A stretch of 64,000 nucleotides of DNA. Source: Linyphia triangularis. Its lineage: Eukaryota > Arthropoda > Arachnida > Araneae > Linyphiidae. The position numbers were made by a program, and so were the translations under genes. The stretch lies in contig OZ021724.1 of the NCBI GenBank assembly GCA_963978545.1, forward strand, positions 26,897,933-26,961,932, written 5' to 3'. Every line of letters starts with the position of its first letter. Within the stretch, counting starts at the first letter, position 1. This document shows, in pieces, positions 33,922 to 45,060 of the stretch. The notes under the pieces were generated by a model, which was not told the DNA's origin, did no database searches, and was given only the letters and a program-made list of their open reading frames with translations.

Positions 33922-36900
33922 CTAGTAAAAATAACCAACACTTTAATTATTTTACAGTACAATTTTAAAACCATACGACAGTTTTATAAAAATAATAACA
34001 AAAAATTTAAAAAAAAAAAGGGAAATTCAAGTGCTATTTATCATCATTGTCTCCAAGATGGTGAAGTCCATCCATCATTTTCAAACCTCGCATACGAAAA
34101 CAAAATTATTAAATCTCCTTTTTCTTTTCAAATAAAACCAAATTCTCCTTTGGATAATGTGGACACATCACCCTCCTTGTGACCTCATGCCAAGTTAAGT
34201 AGGGGAATCCCTTCACCACGTTTATATCTTCCCAGACAAAAGGGCCATGGTGAATATTAACCCAAGTTGCAGGTGACTGACCTAACCCTATCATCCTGGT
34301 AATGGCTTTGCACTTGGAAATAGGAACCAGTCTGCCAAGAGGGATAGGCAAAGAGATTTGACTATGAACAAGATGATGGTGACTTGCAACATACAAAAAG
34401 AAATTTCCAAAGACGGTAGATAATACGGGAATTCCGTTGCGGGTATTTAATAAAAATGCAAATCCGATGGACGTGGTAGTGTCAAATGTGGGCAACCTGT
34501 GGATAGTTTGTAGAAGTTGTATCTGTAGACCTTGTTGGAGATTGCCTTTTTTGTTGTTTTGTTAGTAAATAAGGATTTGTTTTAATTGGGGAAACATGCT
34601 TGGGAACTGGAAGATGGCGAACTTCCGTATTTTGTTCTTTGTCGAGGTGCTTGTGTTACTGGAGGTGAAAGCCATTTTGGCTGTTTTGTAATTTTGGATA
34701 AATCTTTCGGAAATGGATGTTTGCCGTAGTCGTTCTTGTTGGTGGTCCGATTATAACTTGTCCTGGAATTTCTGGTAGGTGTTTCTGGCAGAACTTGGTG
34801 TATGAACATGTCTTGGGGACGAGTCTACAATTAAATATTTTTATCTCATAGGGGAACATTTATGGAGTATAATTGAAGATCAACGGAGAGTGGTTTACTT
34901 GGAAGGAATTTTGGGAAAACACAATTTAAAAGGTTGAAAACGTTTAGATGTTATTTAAAACGTTTTATCTTTTCTGTGAAGTACTTTCTGTATCATTCTT
35001 CCACCTTGATGATATTGGTTAGTACCGATTGTGTGTCGACAAATGGCACTCTTAGCCCTATTTTCACAAACAGTTGACTCAAGAGAGATCGTCAATTTGT
35101 CCCTGCCCCATAGACATAAATTTTATTACTATATATTTCAAAGTATTCATTAAAGCATATAATTTTTTCACCAGGTATATTACAAAAGTAATAAAAAATC
35201 ATGAATAAAATTTGAAAAAAAAAATAATCGGATTTTTAATTTTTGTTACATTTTAAAAAGTTTTTATAAGTTGGTTTATAAAAACTTTAAAAATTTAAAA
35301 TACATTGACCACTCGTTATTTTAATGCTATTTTATTACTGTTTTTAAACCTGTAGGGAAAAAAAATCGTATATTTTAAAGCAATACTTCTTAAGGTATTG
35401 TGGTCAAAATAAGAAAGTAGCAGGTCTATAGGGCAGGCAGAAACTGACTATCCCTCTTAATCCTTTATTTATTGAGGGGACTCGAGCTTATTTTTATTTA
35501 TATGCAAACTCAGGGACGATTTTAAAGTTTCTAGACATCCATCTTTACCTTACATATGTTTTATATACTTGGCTATAGCGAACTTCTAAACAGAAATAAT
35601 TTTGTGCTGCCATCCAACAATTAAAGAACGAACTTCATAGAAGTCGATTTCAATGTCCCAGTGGGTCTCAAAGCGTTTAAATTAATACAGTACCATGAGA
35701 AAGCTAACTGTTCCCTCAATAAATAAAGAGTTATGCTGTTCCTCTCCTTTGGTCTTCAAATATGATGTATCACGATAACTTTTGTTGAGGGGATACCTTT
35801 TCAAGGATAAGATTTAAATTTCCACTTGAGTGGTAGATTTTTTTCCCCTGCTTTTTAAATCTTAGCAGTTTCTTTTGCATTTCTAATTTGCTTGAAAGAG
35901 ATCAGCTCTGAGAAACCAAAGAATCGGGAGATTTTTCATAATCTTTTCACTGAAGTGAGTTGTTGGAACTAAAACTAGTAGTATTAAAAGAAAGTAAGAA
36001 AGAAAAAAGAAGAAAAAAAACCCTATCCAATCAACAGATGAATAGAATGTGGATACATATTATTTCTGATATTATAACCCTTTCTCAATAACATTTCAAG
36101 AATTCTGTAGTATTTTTCTTCGGTCTTTCTCCCATGTAATTGGATGATTTGTCATCACAGTTATAAGATTCATTGCCATTGACCCTCAACAACGTCCATA
36201 TTTGGACAGGAATCTTTTTTTCCGAAATTGGTTTCAGTAAGTAATTTCTTTTCTGCCAGACTATGACGTTCAACATTCTGATCAAGTCTTCGACATCACT
36301 GTTGGGAAATTAAATTTTTCCCCAAATTGGGGTCCGTTACAGTGAAATATACTCCTATATCGCGTGTCTTATTTAAGATAAAACTTAATACCCAAACTCT
36401 TCAGGTAAGACTACATATTTTAATCTAGCCGGCCCATAAAAAATTTTAAAATAAATACGTACTTAAATTTAATTATTTAATAATACGATACTTGATAAAA
36501 AAAAAAAAGATATTGTTGCGTGGATGGGTTCGAAAGATTTGAAGCCAAAGCAGATTAACACTTGCAGAAATTCATTCCGATATGCTCTTCACAGATTCCT
36601 TTACAAAACCTGAACTTCCCGTTCTAGAAGACTCAATACAGCTCTTTACACAACAATTGGACTCAAACAGCAGTTAAAAAACGTCACAACTGCTACGAAT
36701 CGCCGCAAAAGACAATGCAATGCAGTTCGCTTTAGAACTACTCTGAATGCTCACTGAGAGACAGCTAACTCTTATACATGTACATGGGAACCGAAAATGT
36801 CGCCAAATGGTCGCGAAGTTAGGCGACATTTGGCGATTTCTCGCGAAATTTGGCGACAAAAATTTGGTGACAAAACATCGCCAACTTGGCGGGATTGCAA

Positions 36901-37190
36901 TTACCATAATATTAAATGCCCTGCTCCTTGTAAAACTCGCTTCCCAGCGTTATCTCTGTAAAACTCGTTATTAAGCATTAAGACACACATATTGCAGGGA
37001 AGGCAAGTAAAGAGCTCTTGCACTGCCTTATGCGAAGTGTACATAAATTTATCTTTTTACATAATTAATGCTACAAAATATTTACAAATATACAAAAATT
37101 CGTAACAATATCCTTACCTCTAAGTAAACATATATAACTTTACTGTCACTATTTTAATCAAGAAGTGATTTTTAAAAAGTTTATTTAACA
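33922..37190. other. spacer with an unrecognised minus-strand frame
   Basis: The block 34000-34870 is less AT-rich. On the minus strand, 34109-34495 is open for 128 codons (peptide includes GPFVWEDINVVKGFPYLTWH) and 34582-34859 is open in two frames. I recognise no domain, start context or splice signals. At 36780-36895 there are short inverted GGCGACATTTGGCGA-type motifs. The rest is featureless. Confidence 0.4.
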
Positions 37191-37200
37191 TTGCTATTTA

Positions 37201-37714
37201 CAGGGTCATTCTGAAGAGAATTGTTAAGTTTGAAGTGGCATAGCTTCTAAACAGTGAGAAGAAGAAAGAATAGACAAGTAGTGCGCTTGATAGACATGTA
37301 TGGAATTTTAAATTAACCTGTTTGAAAATTTGATAAATGGGAGTAAATTGGATGATGGCTGCATATGGTTTACCTGTTATTTTCATTTGGTCGGATTTGT
37401 CAATAAACAAAACTGGGGAGTATAGGGTACTGAAAACCCTTGCGTCTTGCAAAACCACTGCATTCTTCAAAAGCTATTGTTTGGTACTATCCAGAGACTA
37501 TCCAGTAAAGTGACCATAGTCCCCTTTTCATGAAGAAAACGATGAGTTTATTTAACCATATTAAGATTTTACGACATTTTGTTGCGACTTTTCAATAGTG
37601 TAACTAAACATTCCTTACCTGTCTATCAAACACACCTCTTGTCTCTTTTTTTCTGCATCTCACTGATTCGCAGTTATATCATTTCAAAGTTAGAGACCTT
37701 TCTGAAAGATCCGT
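37201..37714. mobile_element. family 2 MITE, copy c, uninterrupted
   Basis: Starts CAGGGTCATTCTGAAG after TA. The right arm, read inverted, runs GGATCTTTCAGAAAGG through CTAACTTTGAAATGATATAA and AATCAGTGAG, matching the left arm AAGTTTGAAGTGGCATAGCT and AAACAGTGAG. At 514 bp it is the simplest copy and shows what the others looked like before insertions. Confidence 0.85.
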
Positions 37715-37931
37715 TACAACTTCAACCTAAACACAAATTACAAAAAAAACTAAAAACATATACATTAATATTTATTTTTTCTTAAATACGATGCCATTGT
37801 AATCTGAGACCCGTTGTTATTACCAGATACATTATTTTTCCAAATTTCCGAATATAATAAAAAACGAAATTTACAAATTCGGAAAAAAAAAAAAAAAAAA
37901 AATTCAATTATATTTCCGTGAAAAAGACTGC

Positions 37932-38102
37932 GGCCGACCAAACAGTATAGTGGTTAGCGTGCTAGCTTCTAGTCCACGAGGTTGCGGGTTCGAGTCCCGT
38001 GTTAGGCATAGGTGTTTGTAAATGTATCTTGGCTTGTCTAATGACGAATGTTTTGGCGCATTATAGCCCTCGTGTTGCTGATGGCGCCAGATAATCTGAA
38101 AA
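37932..38102 (+). mobile_element. full-length tRNA-derived SINE, family S1
   Basis: Box A TAGTGGTTAGCG at 37948-37959 and box B GGTTCGAGTCCCG at 37987-37999 give an internal RNA polymerase III promoter. The head resembles a tRNA but its stems do not pair as a functional tRNA. The body contains GGCTTGTCTAATGACGAATG and CGCCAGATAATCTGAAAA. An exact 13-bp duplication, TGAAAAAGACTGC, lies at 37919-37931 and 38103-38115, as left by LINE machinery. Confidence 0.93.
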
Positions 38103-38115
38103 TGAAAAAGACTGC

Positions 38116-38805
38116 TTGAGTTCAAGCACAAATTAATACTTCCATAAATATATATAGACCAAGCAAATAACTCTCCTTGAAATTCAATCTTTTGCAAAAA
38201 CATACCTTTTTACTATAGCCCTCACTATTCCAATTTTTATCACCACAACCCACCAAATTTCTGATAACAAAACCCCCTTTTCTCAAAGCAAATAGCCTTG
38301 TCATCCCAGCTCAAACTCAGCCGACATTATATGCTTAGTTGAAACCACTCTATGCAGGCGTTCGACCAACCAGGTTCCATCACAGACCTAGAGCAGTCTA
38401 TTGACTATCCTTTAATCTGATTGGAGGTTGAGATCGATATGGTTGGAAGGCACCTGCATTCTCCCTTTATAGTCAGTGGCGTCTATAGTCAGTGGCGTTG
38501 TCGGCTGTTTGTGCCTGGATTAGCGTCATTGTTAATTACGCGTCCATCACAATGGTTTTAATTCCGGGAGATTTGAGATGGCGGTTCGGTATAGCCGGCG
38601 TTTGCCATTATGCCGGTCGGTGGAATCCTCTCGGATTGGTACGCTAGTGTGAATTTAACATGAGGTTTAAGAGGCAGTTGACATCTCTCGGAGTGGTGGG
38701 AGATCATCAAGTGGATGGTTGGATAGAGAAGGGTTCTTGTGCAGTAATAAACTTGAATTGTTGCAAATTGTTAATAGTTAGTTGTAGTCCACTATCCAAA
38801 GGAAT
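38116..38805. other. spacer with a short direct repeat and SINE-like traces
   Basis: TATAGTCAGTGGCGT occurs twice in tandem near 38468-38500. An old box A/B-like pair (GGATTAGCGT near 38517, GGTTTTAATTCCGGGA near 38553) may mark a decayed SINE related to S2. No gene. Confidence 0.35.
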
Positions 38806-38809
38806 GGAC

Positions 38810-39879
38810 AATTCCCGCATTTTTTTAAAAACGAGTGAAATTAGTTTATATTTAGGAAGAATTTCTTTCCGATTCCAAATATTCAAACAAACGCTCTTTA
38901 AAAGAAATTAATTATTTAAATATTGAGAAAAGAAAATGCCCCGAAACTGAGCCAAAATGAGTCCGATCCAAACACTCCGTTATAGCTGGGACTTCATGTT
39001 ATTCTTCCGTTCTCGTAAGGTTTCTGCCAAATAATTGGCGTTGGTTTGTCTCACAGTTGCCATATCCCTTATAGTCCGAGAGAAGACTGCAATTTTTCGA
39101 CCCCATCGAACATCATTCTGAATTTTTTTATAGAAATTGGAGAAAAGTGAGTAGATTACGAATCCACTGGTCTGCCGTGGCAAAAATGGCCGAAACTGAT
39201 CAAAAATCGACTTGGAATGAGTTGAACTAAAATCCGATTGCCAAATAAGTCATAACTTGCCAAAAAGAGAACAAATTTTTTCGTCTGGCAACCCTGCCTT
39301 TTGATTTTCAATGAGAAAAAGCGCAAACGATTTCTGATCTCTGGCTTGGAAAATTTGTATCTTTTAAAAGTAAGCCAAATTGGCGACATCAGCTACGTCA
39401 TCCGTGACGTAATGTTTATTGCCAACTTGGCTCCCTTTTAATAGAAGCAAGTAGACCGTCGCCAGATATCTGAATCGTCTGCAACCTTCTTAATTGATAA
39501 TTAAAGAGTGAGGGTTACCAAATTTTAAAAAATGCTCATTATTTGGCAAGTTATGGCTCATTTGGAAATTGGATTTAGTTCAACTTATTAAAAGTCGATT
39601 TTTGACCAGTTTCGGCCATTTTTTCCACGGCAGACCAGTGGATTCGTAATCTACTCACTTTTCTCTAATTTCTATAAAAAAATCAGAATGATGTTCGATA
39701 GGGTCCAAAAATTGCAGTCGCCTCTCAGTCTATTACAGGTTGGCGCTGTTTGCGAGAAGCTTGCAAAACTGGTTCCCGCTGCTGCGTTTCAAGCCAAGTT
39801 GTTTCAGATCAAGGGGCGTCGCATTCAATTTGAACCGAATGGTTTTCTCGCCGAAGTCTAACAGATAAACTTGCGTTGC

Positions 39880-39918
<39 letters not shown>

Positions 39919-40001
39919 GCAGTGAGCAGAAATTTTTGTATTCATGGCCTTATTGAAACATTTACAATTGAATAAAACAGTAAACAAAAAATGCGGGAAT
40001 T
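38810..40001 (+). mobile_element. family R TIR element, copy 1, carrying foldback MITE B
   Basis: Bounded by AATTCCCGCATTTTTT at the left and AAAAAATGCGGGAATT at the right. Without the nested MITE it is about 533 bp. It matches 46478-47003 (526 bp) in reverse orientation along its length, including AGTGAAATTAGTTTATATTT, TTTCTTTCCGATTCCAAATA, TTGCGAGAAGCTTGCAAA and GAGCAGAAATTTTTGTATTC. A 33-nt A run at 39885-39917 is internal. I could not define a target duplication. No coding sequence. Confidence 0.8.
39074..39730. mobile_element. family 1 foldback MITE, copy B, inserted in family R
   Basis: Starts GTCCGAGAGAAGACTGCAAT and ends ATTGCAGTCGCCTCTCAGTC, between TA at 39072-39073 and TA at 39731-39732. 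The arms are inverted repeats as in copy A. The second family R copy has no insertion at the matching place (ATTCCGTACAGGTTGGCG), which gives an empty site. Confidence 0.93.
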
Positions 40002-40009
40002 AACCATTG

Positions 40010-40700
40010 AGTTATACCATATGCTGAGTTCATTCTGTTTCTATTTTTAGGCTTAAGAGAACTACAAAAGTCTTCATTTTTTACTTAAAGTGTTTAGGGT
40101 ATTACATAGACTTAAATCTGGAAGAATGGCTAAAGTCAGTTTCAACTTTAATTGAACCTGTAAACATTCTTGTCACGTTCAACCAGTTTCAGGTAACTGC
40201 AGTCTACGATTCTGAGCAGACTTTTACTCAAAACGAAGAATTTTGAATTGTTTTTCTTTTTTAGCAAGGTGATACATCGTCATGCTAATTCAATAATTAA
40301 CTACAAAAGTGACTAAATATGGGTAGGTACAGGTGAAATTGCCATTACGCTGAAAAACTTGGTAAAGTTGGGTAACGGTTGTAGACTAGGTGCTATGTCT
40401 AATTTAAAAAAAAAAAAAAAAGTTGTAATGAATCGTCATCAATTAATTCAATTCTTTAACTTCGTTAGTCTCGAGGAACTATCAATTTGTAGTTATCTAG
40501 ATTTAGTACTTGCACAACAACATCTCATTCCAAAAATCTCGCACAATTCCAATTTTTTGGTGTTAGATATTATTGAAATCATGTACACTTTTATTGCGCA
40601 TAGTGTAAACCTAGTCTAAAAATTAGAGGGAGAAAATGTCCCACTCAAATAAATGAAACCGTGAAAAACTCCCACCGTGCAGAACTAGCTAACCCCCTAC
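40010..40700. other. spacer, nothing recognised
   Basis: The plus-strand frame at 40359-40619 begins in a poly-A region and shows no family features. Confidence 0.45.
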
Positions 40701-40707
40701 CCTATTA

Positions 40708-41352
40708 GTCCGAGAGAAGACTGCAATTTTTCGACCCCATCGAACATCATTCTGAATTTTTTATAGAAATTGGAGAAAAGTGAGTAGATTACGAATCCAC
40801 TGGTCTGCCGTGGCAAAAATGGCCGAAACTGATCAAAAATCGACTTGGAATGAGTTGAACTAAAATCCGATTGTCAAATATGTCATAACTTGCCAAAAAG
40901 AGAACAAACTTTTTCATCTGGCAACCCACTGCATTTTGAATTTCAGTGAGAAAAAGCGCAAACGATTTCTGATCCCTGGCTCGGAAAACTTGTATCTTTT
41001 AAAAGTAAGCCAAATTGGCGACATCAGTGACGTAATGTTCATTGCCAATTTGGCTCATTTGTGAAAGATGCAAGTAAGCCATAGCCACACATCCGAATCA
41101 TCTGCAACCTTCTTAATTGAAAATTAAAGAGTAAGGGTTACCAAATAAAAAAAATGCTCATTATTTGGCAAATTATGGCGCATTTGGCAATTGGATTTAG
41201 TTCAACTTATTAAAATTCGATTTTTAACCAGTTTTGGCCACTTTTGCCACGGCAGACCAGTGGATTCGTAATCTACTCACTTTTCTCCAACTTGTATAAA
41301 AAATTAAGAAGGATGTTCGTTGGGTTCTAAAAATTGCAGTCGCCTCTCTGTC
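40708..41352. mobile_element. family 1 foldback MITE, copy C
   Basis: Starts GTCCGAGAGAAGACTGCAAT after TA (40706-40707), the same left-end variant as copy B, in the same orientation and 977 bp away. Ends ATTGCAGTCGCCTCTCTGTC, followed by TT where TA is expected. The arms pair as in copies A and B. Confidence 0.92.
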
Positions 41353-41620
41353 TTTATCGCAACCATGTCTACTAACTTTGAATAGTAGAAATACTTCAGG
41401 AACCTTTTGCAAGGAACTAAGCCTTTATTTTCCGATAATCACTGATCGAAATACGAGCTTTAATATACAGGGTGTTTCAAAAAGTCTTTCGAAAATGACA
41501 TAATTACGAAATAGTGAGACAGAAAGAAAAGACAAGTGCTGGACAGACAGGTATAGAATTTTAATTATACCAGTTTTGTGAAATTGATTGATGGGAGTAA
41601 ATTTGATGACGGCTTTTAAG

Positions 41621-42264
41621 AGGGTCTAGGAATCAAAATTTTAAAATCTTTATTTTTAGAATTTTTTTTTTTTAATTTTTATGCAGTAATGTATGATGCT
41701 TTGAAACTTAAAAAACTATCTGAAATTTTCAAATTTGAAAACTATATATATATATTTTTTTTAATTAAAAAAACTTCAAAATTTTGACATTTCCTAAATT
41801 TGATATATCTAAAAAAACTTTTTTAAAAAATCCCTTCATTTTTGCGTCAAATTACTTTTTTTAGTTCATATAAAAAATTGTCTTCTTGATTTTCACAATT
41901 TAGTAATAAAAAAAAATTAAAAAGGAAGTATTTTGTGCAAAAAGTGTATAAAATCCACAGGAGCTAGAGAGTGTATAAATCCTAAGCTCAAAAAACTTGT
42001 TAAAAAAAAGTTAAATTAAGAAACATAATTTCTGAAGACAAATTAAAGAAATAAATATGAAAAATAATTGTGGAAAATTTCAAAGATTTATAACTAAAGT
42101 AGTTTTGTAGACAGTTGTCATGTAACAAAAACTTAAGTATTTCAAGTTCTACTAATGATAGAAACAAAAACTTTATGCCGTTTTATGCAAACACATATTA
42201 TTTTTTTTACAATAATAATTTTTTTGTTGTTGAGAATTTTAAAAAATTTGAATCCCAGACCTCC
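41621..42264. mobile_element. TTAA-target MITE nested in family 2
   Basis: The left end GAGGGTCTAGGAATCAAA and the inverted right end GGAGGTCTGGGATTCAAA form terminal inverted repeats. TTAA flanks both sides (41617-41620 and 42265-42268). The flanks join to restore the family 2 sequence (GATGACGGCT to GGTTTACCG; compare 37350-37370). TTAA is the piggyBac target, but the termini are not clearly piggyBac-like. The interior is AT-rich without coding sequence. Confidence 0.82.
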
Positions 42265-42726
42265 TTAAAGGTTTACCGATGAGACGATTTGGATGGAAAT
42301 GTCACTAAACAAAACTTGTGTGCATGAGGTACTGAAAACCCGTCTGTGTCTTGCAAAACCACTACATTTGGGCTCCACAATCCAGAGAGAAATCATAGGA
42401 TCCTTTCATAAGAGAAACGATTAACATATTCCACTACATTCAGACATTACAACAATTTAGTTACCACATTTCAGTATTGCAACTACTTTTTCAAACGAGT
42501 GTATTTAAAATTCCGTACCTGTCGACCAAATATGCCACTTGTCTCTTCTTTCTGTATTACATTGTTTCGCAGGTATACAAGGTGTCTATAAAATGTTGGA
42601 CACATTTTGATGCGGAATAATTCATAAAATAATGAAGATAAATTTAAATTGATAACACTAATGGTTAGATGGACTCAACAAGTTTTATGGCCCTTGTCAT
42701 TGGACTTCCACATCGCACGGAGAATA

Positions 42727-43143
42727 TCAAGCAACTTCGCGCCAGGTACTGGCGAGCATGTCGGCATCCACAAAACTTATTGCGGTTGTAATCCTGGCTT
42801 TTAAGTCATCAACATTCGACACTTTCCTCCTGTAAATGATGTCCTTTACGAATCCCCAAAGGAAATAGTCCAGTGGTGTTATATTAAGCCAGATTTACAT
42901 ACTACCAGTCGAGGTTTCAGTTTAGATCGCCAGTCAGTGACGTTTCCAGGCTACTGGTTCCAGTAAACCAAACATTTTCTATTTACTGGCGCCAGCAACT
43001 CCGATCAACCAATCACGTGCGCTCTTGTGTGATCACCGATAGACGGCGCAACGGTCGCTTATCTGACGTCACAGAACTGGTGATATAAACTGGAGGCCTG
43101 ACTGGTAGCGGGTAAATCCGGCTTTAGGTGATCCAGGTGGCCA
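42727..43143 (-). pseudogene. mariner-like transposase C-terminus, interrupted by a MITE
   Basis: On the minus strand WPPGSP precedes the MITE at 43123 and, after it, the frame resumes NITPLDYFLWGFVKDIIYRR, then KVSNVDDLKARITTAISFVD and ADMLASTWREVA to a stop at 42727-42729. SP....PLDY carries the third catalytic Asp of the mariner DDE/D triad. The rest is the usual helix-rich C-terminus of this transposase group. The stop comes from a small indel, because related sequence continues after it in another frame. The first two catalytic residues are absent. This is a dead fragment. Confidence 0.8.
42887..43123. mobile_element. Harbinger-like MITE inside the mariner transposase
   Basis: The left end AGCCAGATTTACATACTACC and the inverted right end AGCCGGATTTACCCGCTACC are terminal inverted repeats. 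The 3-bp duplication TTA (42884-42886 and 43124-43126) fits the TWA target of PIF/Harbinger. The 237-bp body is less AT-rich than its surroundings. Removing it with one TTA rejoins the transposase frame, so it entered after the mariner copy was in place. Confidence 0.85.
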
Positions 43144-43149
43144 AGAGAG

Positions 43150-43302
43150 AAAAACATAAAATTAATAACGCGCGCAGACGATATTTACAAAAGAAACGAG
43201 AAAAACATTAAATAAATAAAACGGGTAGACGATGTTTACAAAAGAAATAAGAAAAACATAAAATAAATAATGCGGGCAGACGATACTTACAAAAGAAATG
43301 AT
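43150..43302. repeat. three-unit 51-bp tandem repeat in the mariner relic
   Basis: Units begin AAAAACAT(A/T)AAAT and carry GCAGACGATATTTACAAAAG, at 43150-43200, 43201-43251 and 43252-43302. They occupy the space where upstream transposase coding sequence would be expected. Confidence 0.85.
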
Positions 43303-43504
43303 ATTCAAATGGAAAAAGGAAATTTTCTATTACAACGTTCACTATAAATGAAAATGTAAGAGTTATTCTATGTATAAATGCCGTAAGTTTGTCCGTAACT
43401 TCATTATTTTATGAATTAATCAACATCAAAATTTGTCCAATATTTTATAAACACCCTGTATCATATCAAATTTAAGGTGTCCTTTTTAAATGTCCTGTAA
43501 ATGA

Positions 43505-44700
43505 CAAATTTCAAAATCATTGTTTATACTAAGAATTTCTTTTTTTTTTACTGCAACGATAATTTGTAATAAAATAACAGTAAATTATAATACAGTTTTC
43601 GATCAGATCACAAAATAAAATTAATCACATTCGAAATAACACATTTGAGCCACCTCCCCAAGAAAAATATTTTTCTCTAGTCACCTATTGTTAAAATAGC
43701 TTAACTGCAGTATCAGTAATGTTTATGCGAGTTTGAATGAAAACAAGCATATCTGACCTAAACTGATTGTAAATATATGCATTTTAAATATCCGAAAGCC
43801 AAACCCATTTCCATTTTAAGCTCCAAAAGCTTCGAAGAATCGAATCAATTACATCTTACCCTCACAAGACCGAAAATAAGAATAATGGGAAATTTTTTTT
43901 TTGTTATAACTTGTCGGCGAAACTACCGCTTTCTTGAAGGATTTAGAAATTAATTATAAACACGGCTCTTCCCATTTGTTTATGAATCAAATTCAGTTTC
44001 TGGAAACGTAAACACGCATAGTCGCCATTTCTTTTGTTCCAAGTGCGATTCCCACCTTCAAATCCTAACAATGTCGCTATTTCCAGTTATTAATCATTGT
44101 AACCCGTTACCGCCAAACTAACAACCAAAATGCTAATGGCAATTTAATTGAATATTTAATTTATCTTCTTTTGAATGGGGCTAAGATTACTAATTATTCC
44201 CAATTCGGCGAACTAAGAAAGTGATGTATTATTCCCACTGCTAATTGCTTTTTGGGTACAATCTATCTTGTTTCTAACGAAGACACTATTTTTAATGATT
44301 CGGGGGATTTCAATAATAATAAAATCGCTCGTTACTCCGCGGCTATATAAGGATTTAGCCAAGATGCAAGTTCTGACGTAGTTTAAATCTGATCCTCTTT
44401 GGAGCATTGCGTTAATCTCTTGCGCTGTATCGTTTTTTAGTTTTTGTGTGAAACTAGAGATGTTTAGTTTGTTCTATTATGAAATTATTGCACGCTCGAC
44501 TTATTAATAATCCTGATTGCTTTTGAGTACGCTGCTTATTGATAAGTTCTTAACAAAATAGCTTATTTACTTTGGATTGCTTATGCATGAATTCTTGTTT
44601 AGAGTCTTATCGTTAAGCTGCAGTTAATAATAATTTCATATCCTTTTACAAATCTTTCAACATTTATTAAAATAGATTGAATAGAATTTCGTGTTCAAAT
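43505..44700. other. spacer, nothing recognised
   Basis: AT-rich. No gene, TIR or tandem repeat supported. Confidence 0.45.
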
Positions 44701-44705
44701 TTCTA

Positions 44706-45060
44706 ATCCGAGAGGTGACAACAAATTTTTATAACATCGTTCTGAATTTTTTATATAGAATGTAGAGAAATTGTAATAGATTAGGAATATACTGGTCTGC
44801 CGGAAAGGAAATGGCCGAGACGGTTAAAAAAATCGATTTTAATGTGTTGAACTCCGATAAACAGACATTCAATTACTTGCTAAATAACTAGAATTCTTTA
44901 ATTATTTAGTCACCTGCCACACTTTAATTTTTAATGAGGAATTGTGCGTCAATTTGACTTTTCTGGTGCCAAATACTTGCAACTATTTGAGTGAATCGAA
45001 TTGGCAATGAATACTGCGTTATATTAACGTAATATTTATATTAGTTAATGTTTTAATATT
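44706..45060. mobile_element. family 1 foldback MITE, old truncated copy D
   Basis: After TA (44704-44705) it reads ATCCGAGAGGTGACAACAAA. It follows the family 1 arm through TCTGAATTTTTTATATAGAA, ACTGGTCTGCCG and AAATGGCCGAGACGG to the GAATTGGCAATGAATAC centre. It is much more diverged than copies A-C, and the second arm is missing. Confidence 0.75.

Larger units (their letters stand above)
42578..43458 (-). mobile_element. mariner-like transposon relic nested in family 2
   Basis: The left end CAAGGTGTCTATAAAATGTT and the inverted right end CAGGGTGTTTATAAAATATT lie between TA at 42576-42577 and TA at 43459-43460. The TIR extends through TTCATAAAATAATGAAG. The flanks (TTTCGCAGG and TCATATCAAA) continue the family 2 right arm. 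It contains a transposase C-terminal fragment on the minus strand, a Harbinger-like MITE and a tandem repeat. Confidence 0.88.
41468..43497. mobile_element. family 2 MITE, copy d, host of a nested transposon stack
   Basis: The left end is CAGGGTGTTTCAAAAAGTCT after TA (41466-41467). The right end reads inverted as CAGGACATTTAAAAAG, followed by TA (43498-43499). The family 2 motifs GACAGACAGGTATAGAATTT, GGTACTGAAAACCCGTC, GTCTTGCAAAACCACTACAT and ACTTGTCTCTTCTTTCTG remain in order once the two insertions are removed. It contains 41621-42264 and 42578-43458. Confidence 0.85.

Noticed and set aside
37945..38010. tRNA gene
   Set aside because: Boxes A and B are present, but the stems do not pair as a tRNA. 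The sequence continues into a SINE body with a 13-bp target duplication and has dispersed copies.
41617..42268. Calling the TTAA element piggyBac
   Set aside because: The TTAA target fits, but the termini (GAGGGTCTAGG / GGAGGTCTGGG) are not clearly piggyBac-like and no transposase is present, so only the target rule is stated.
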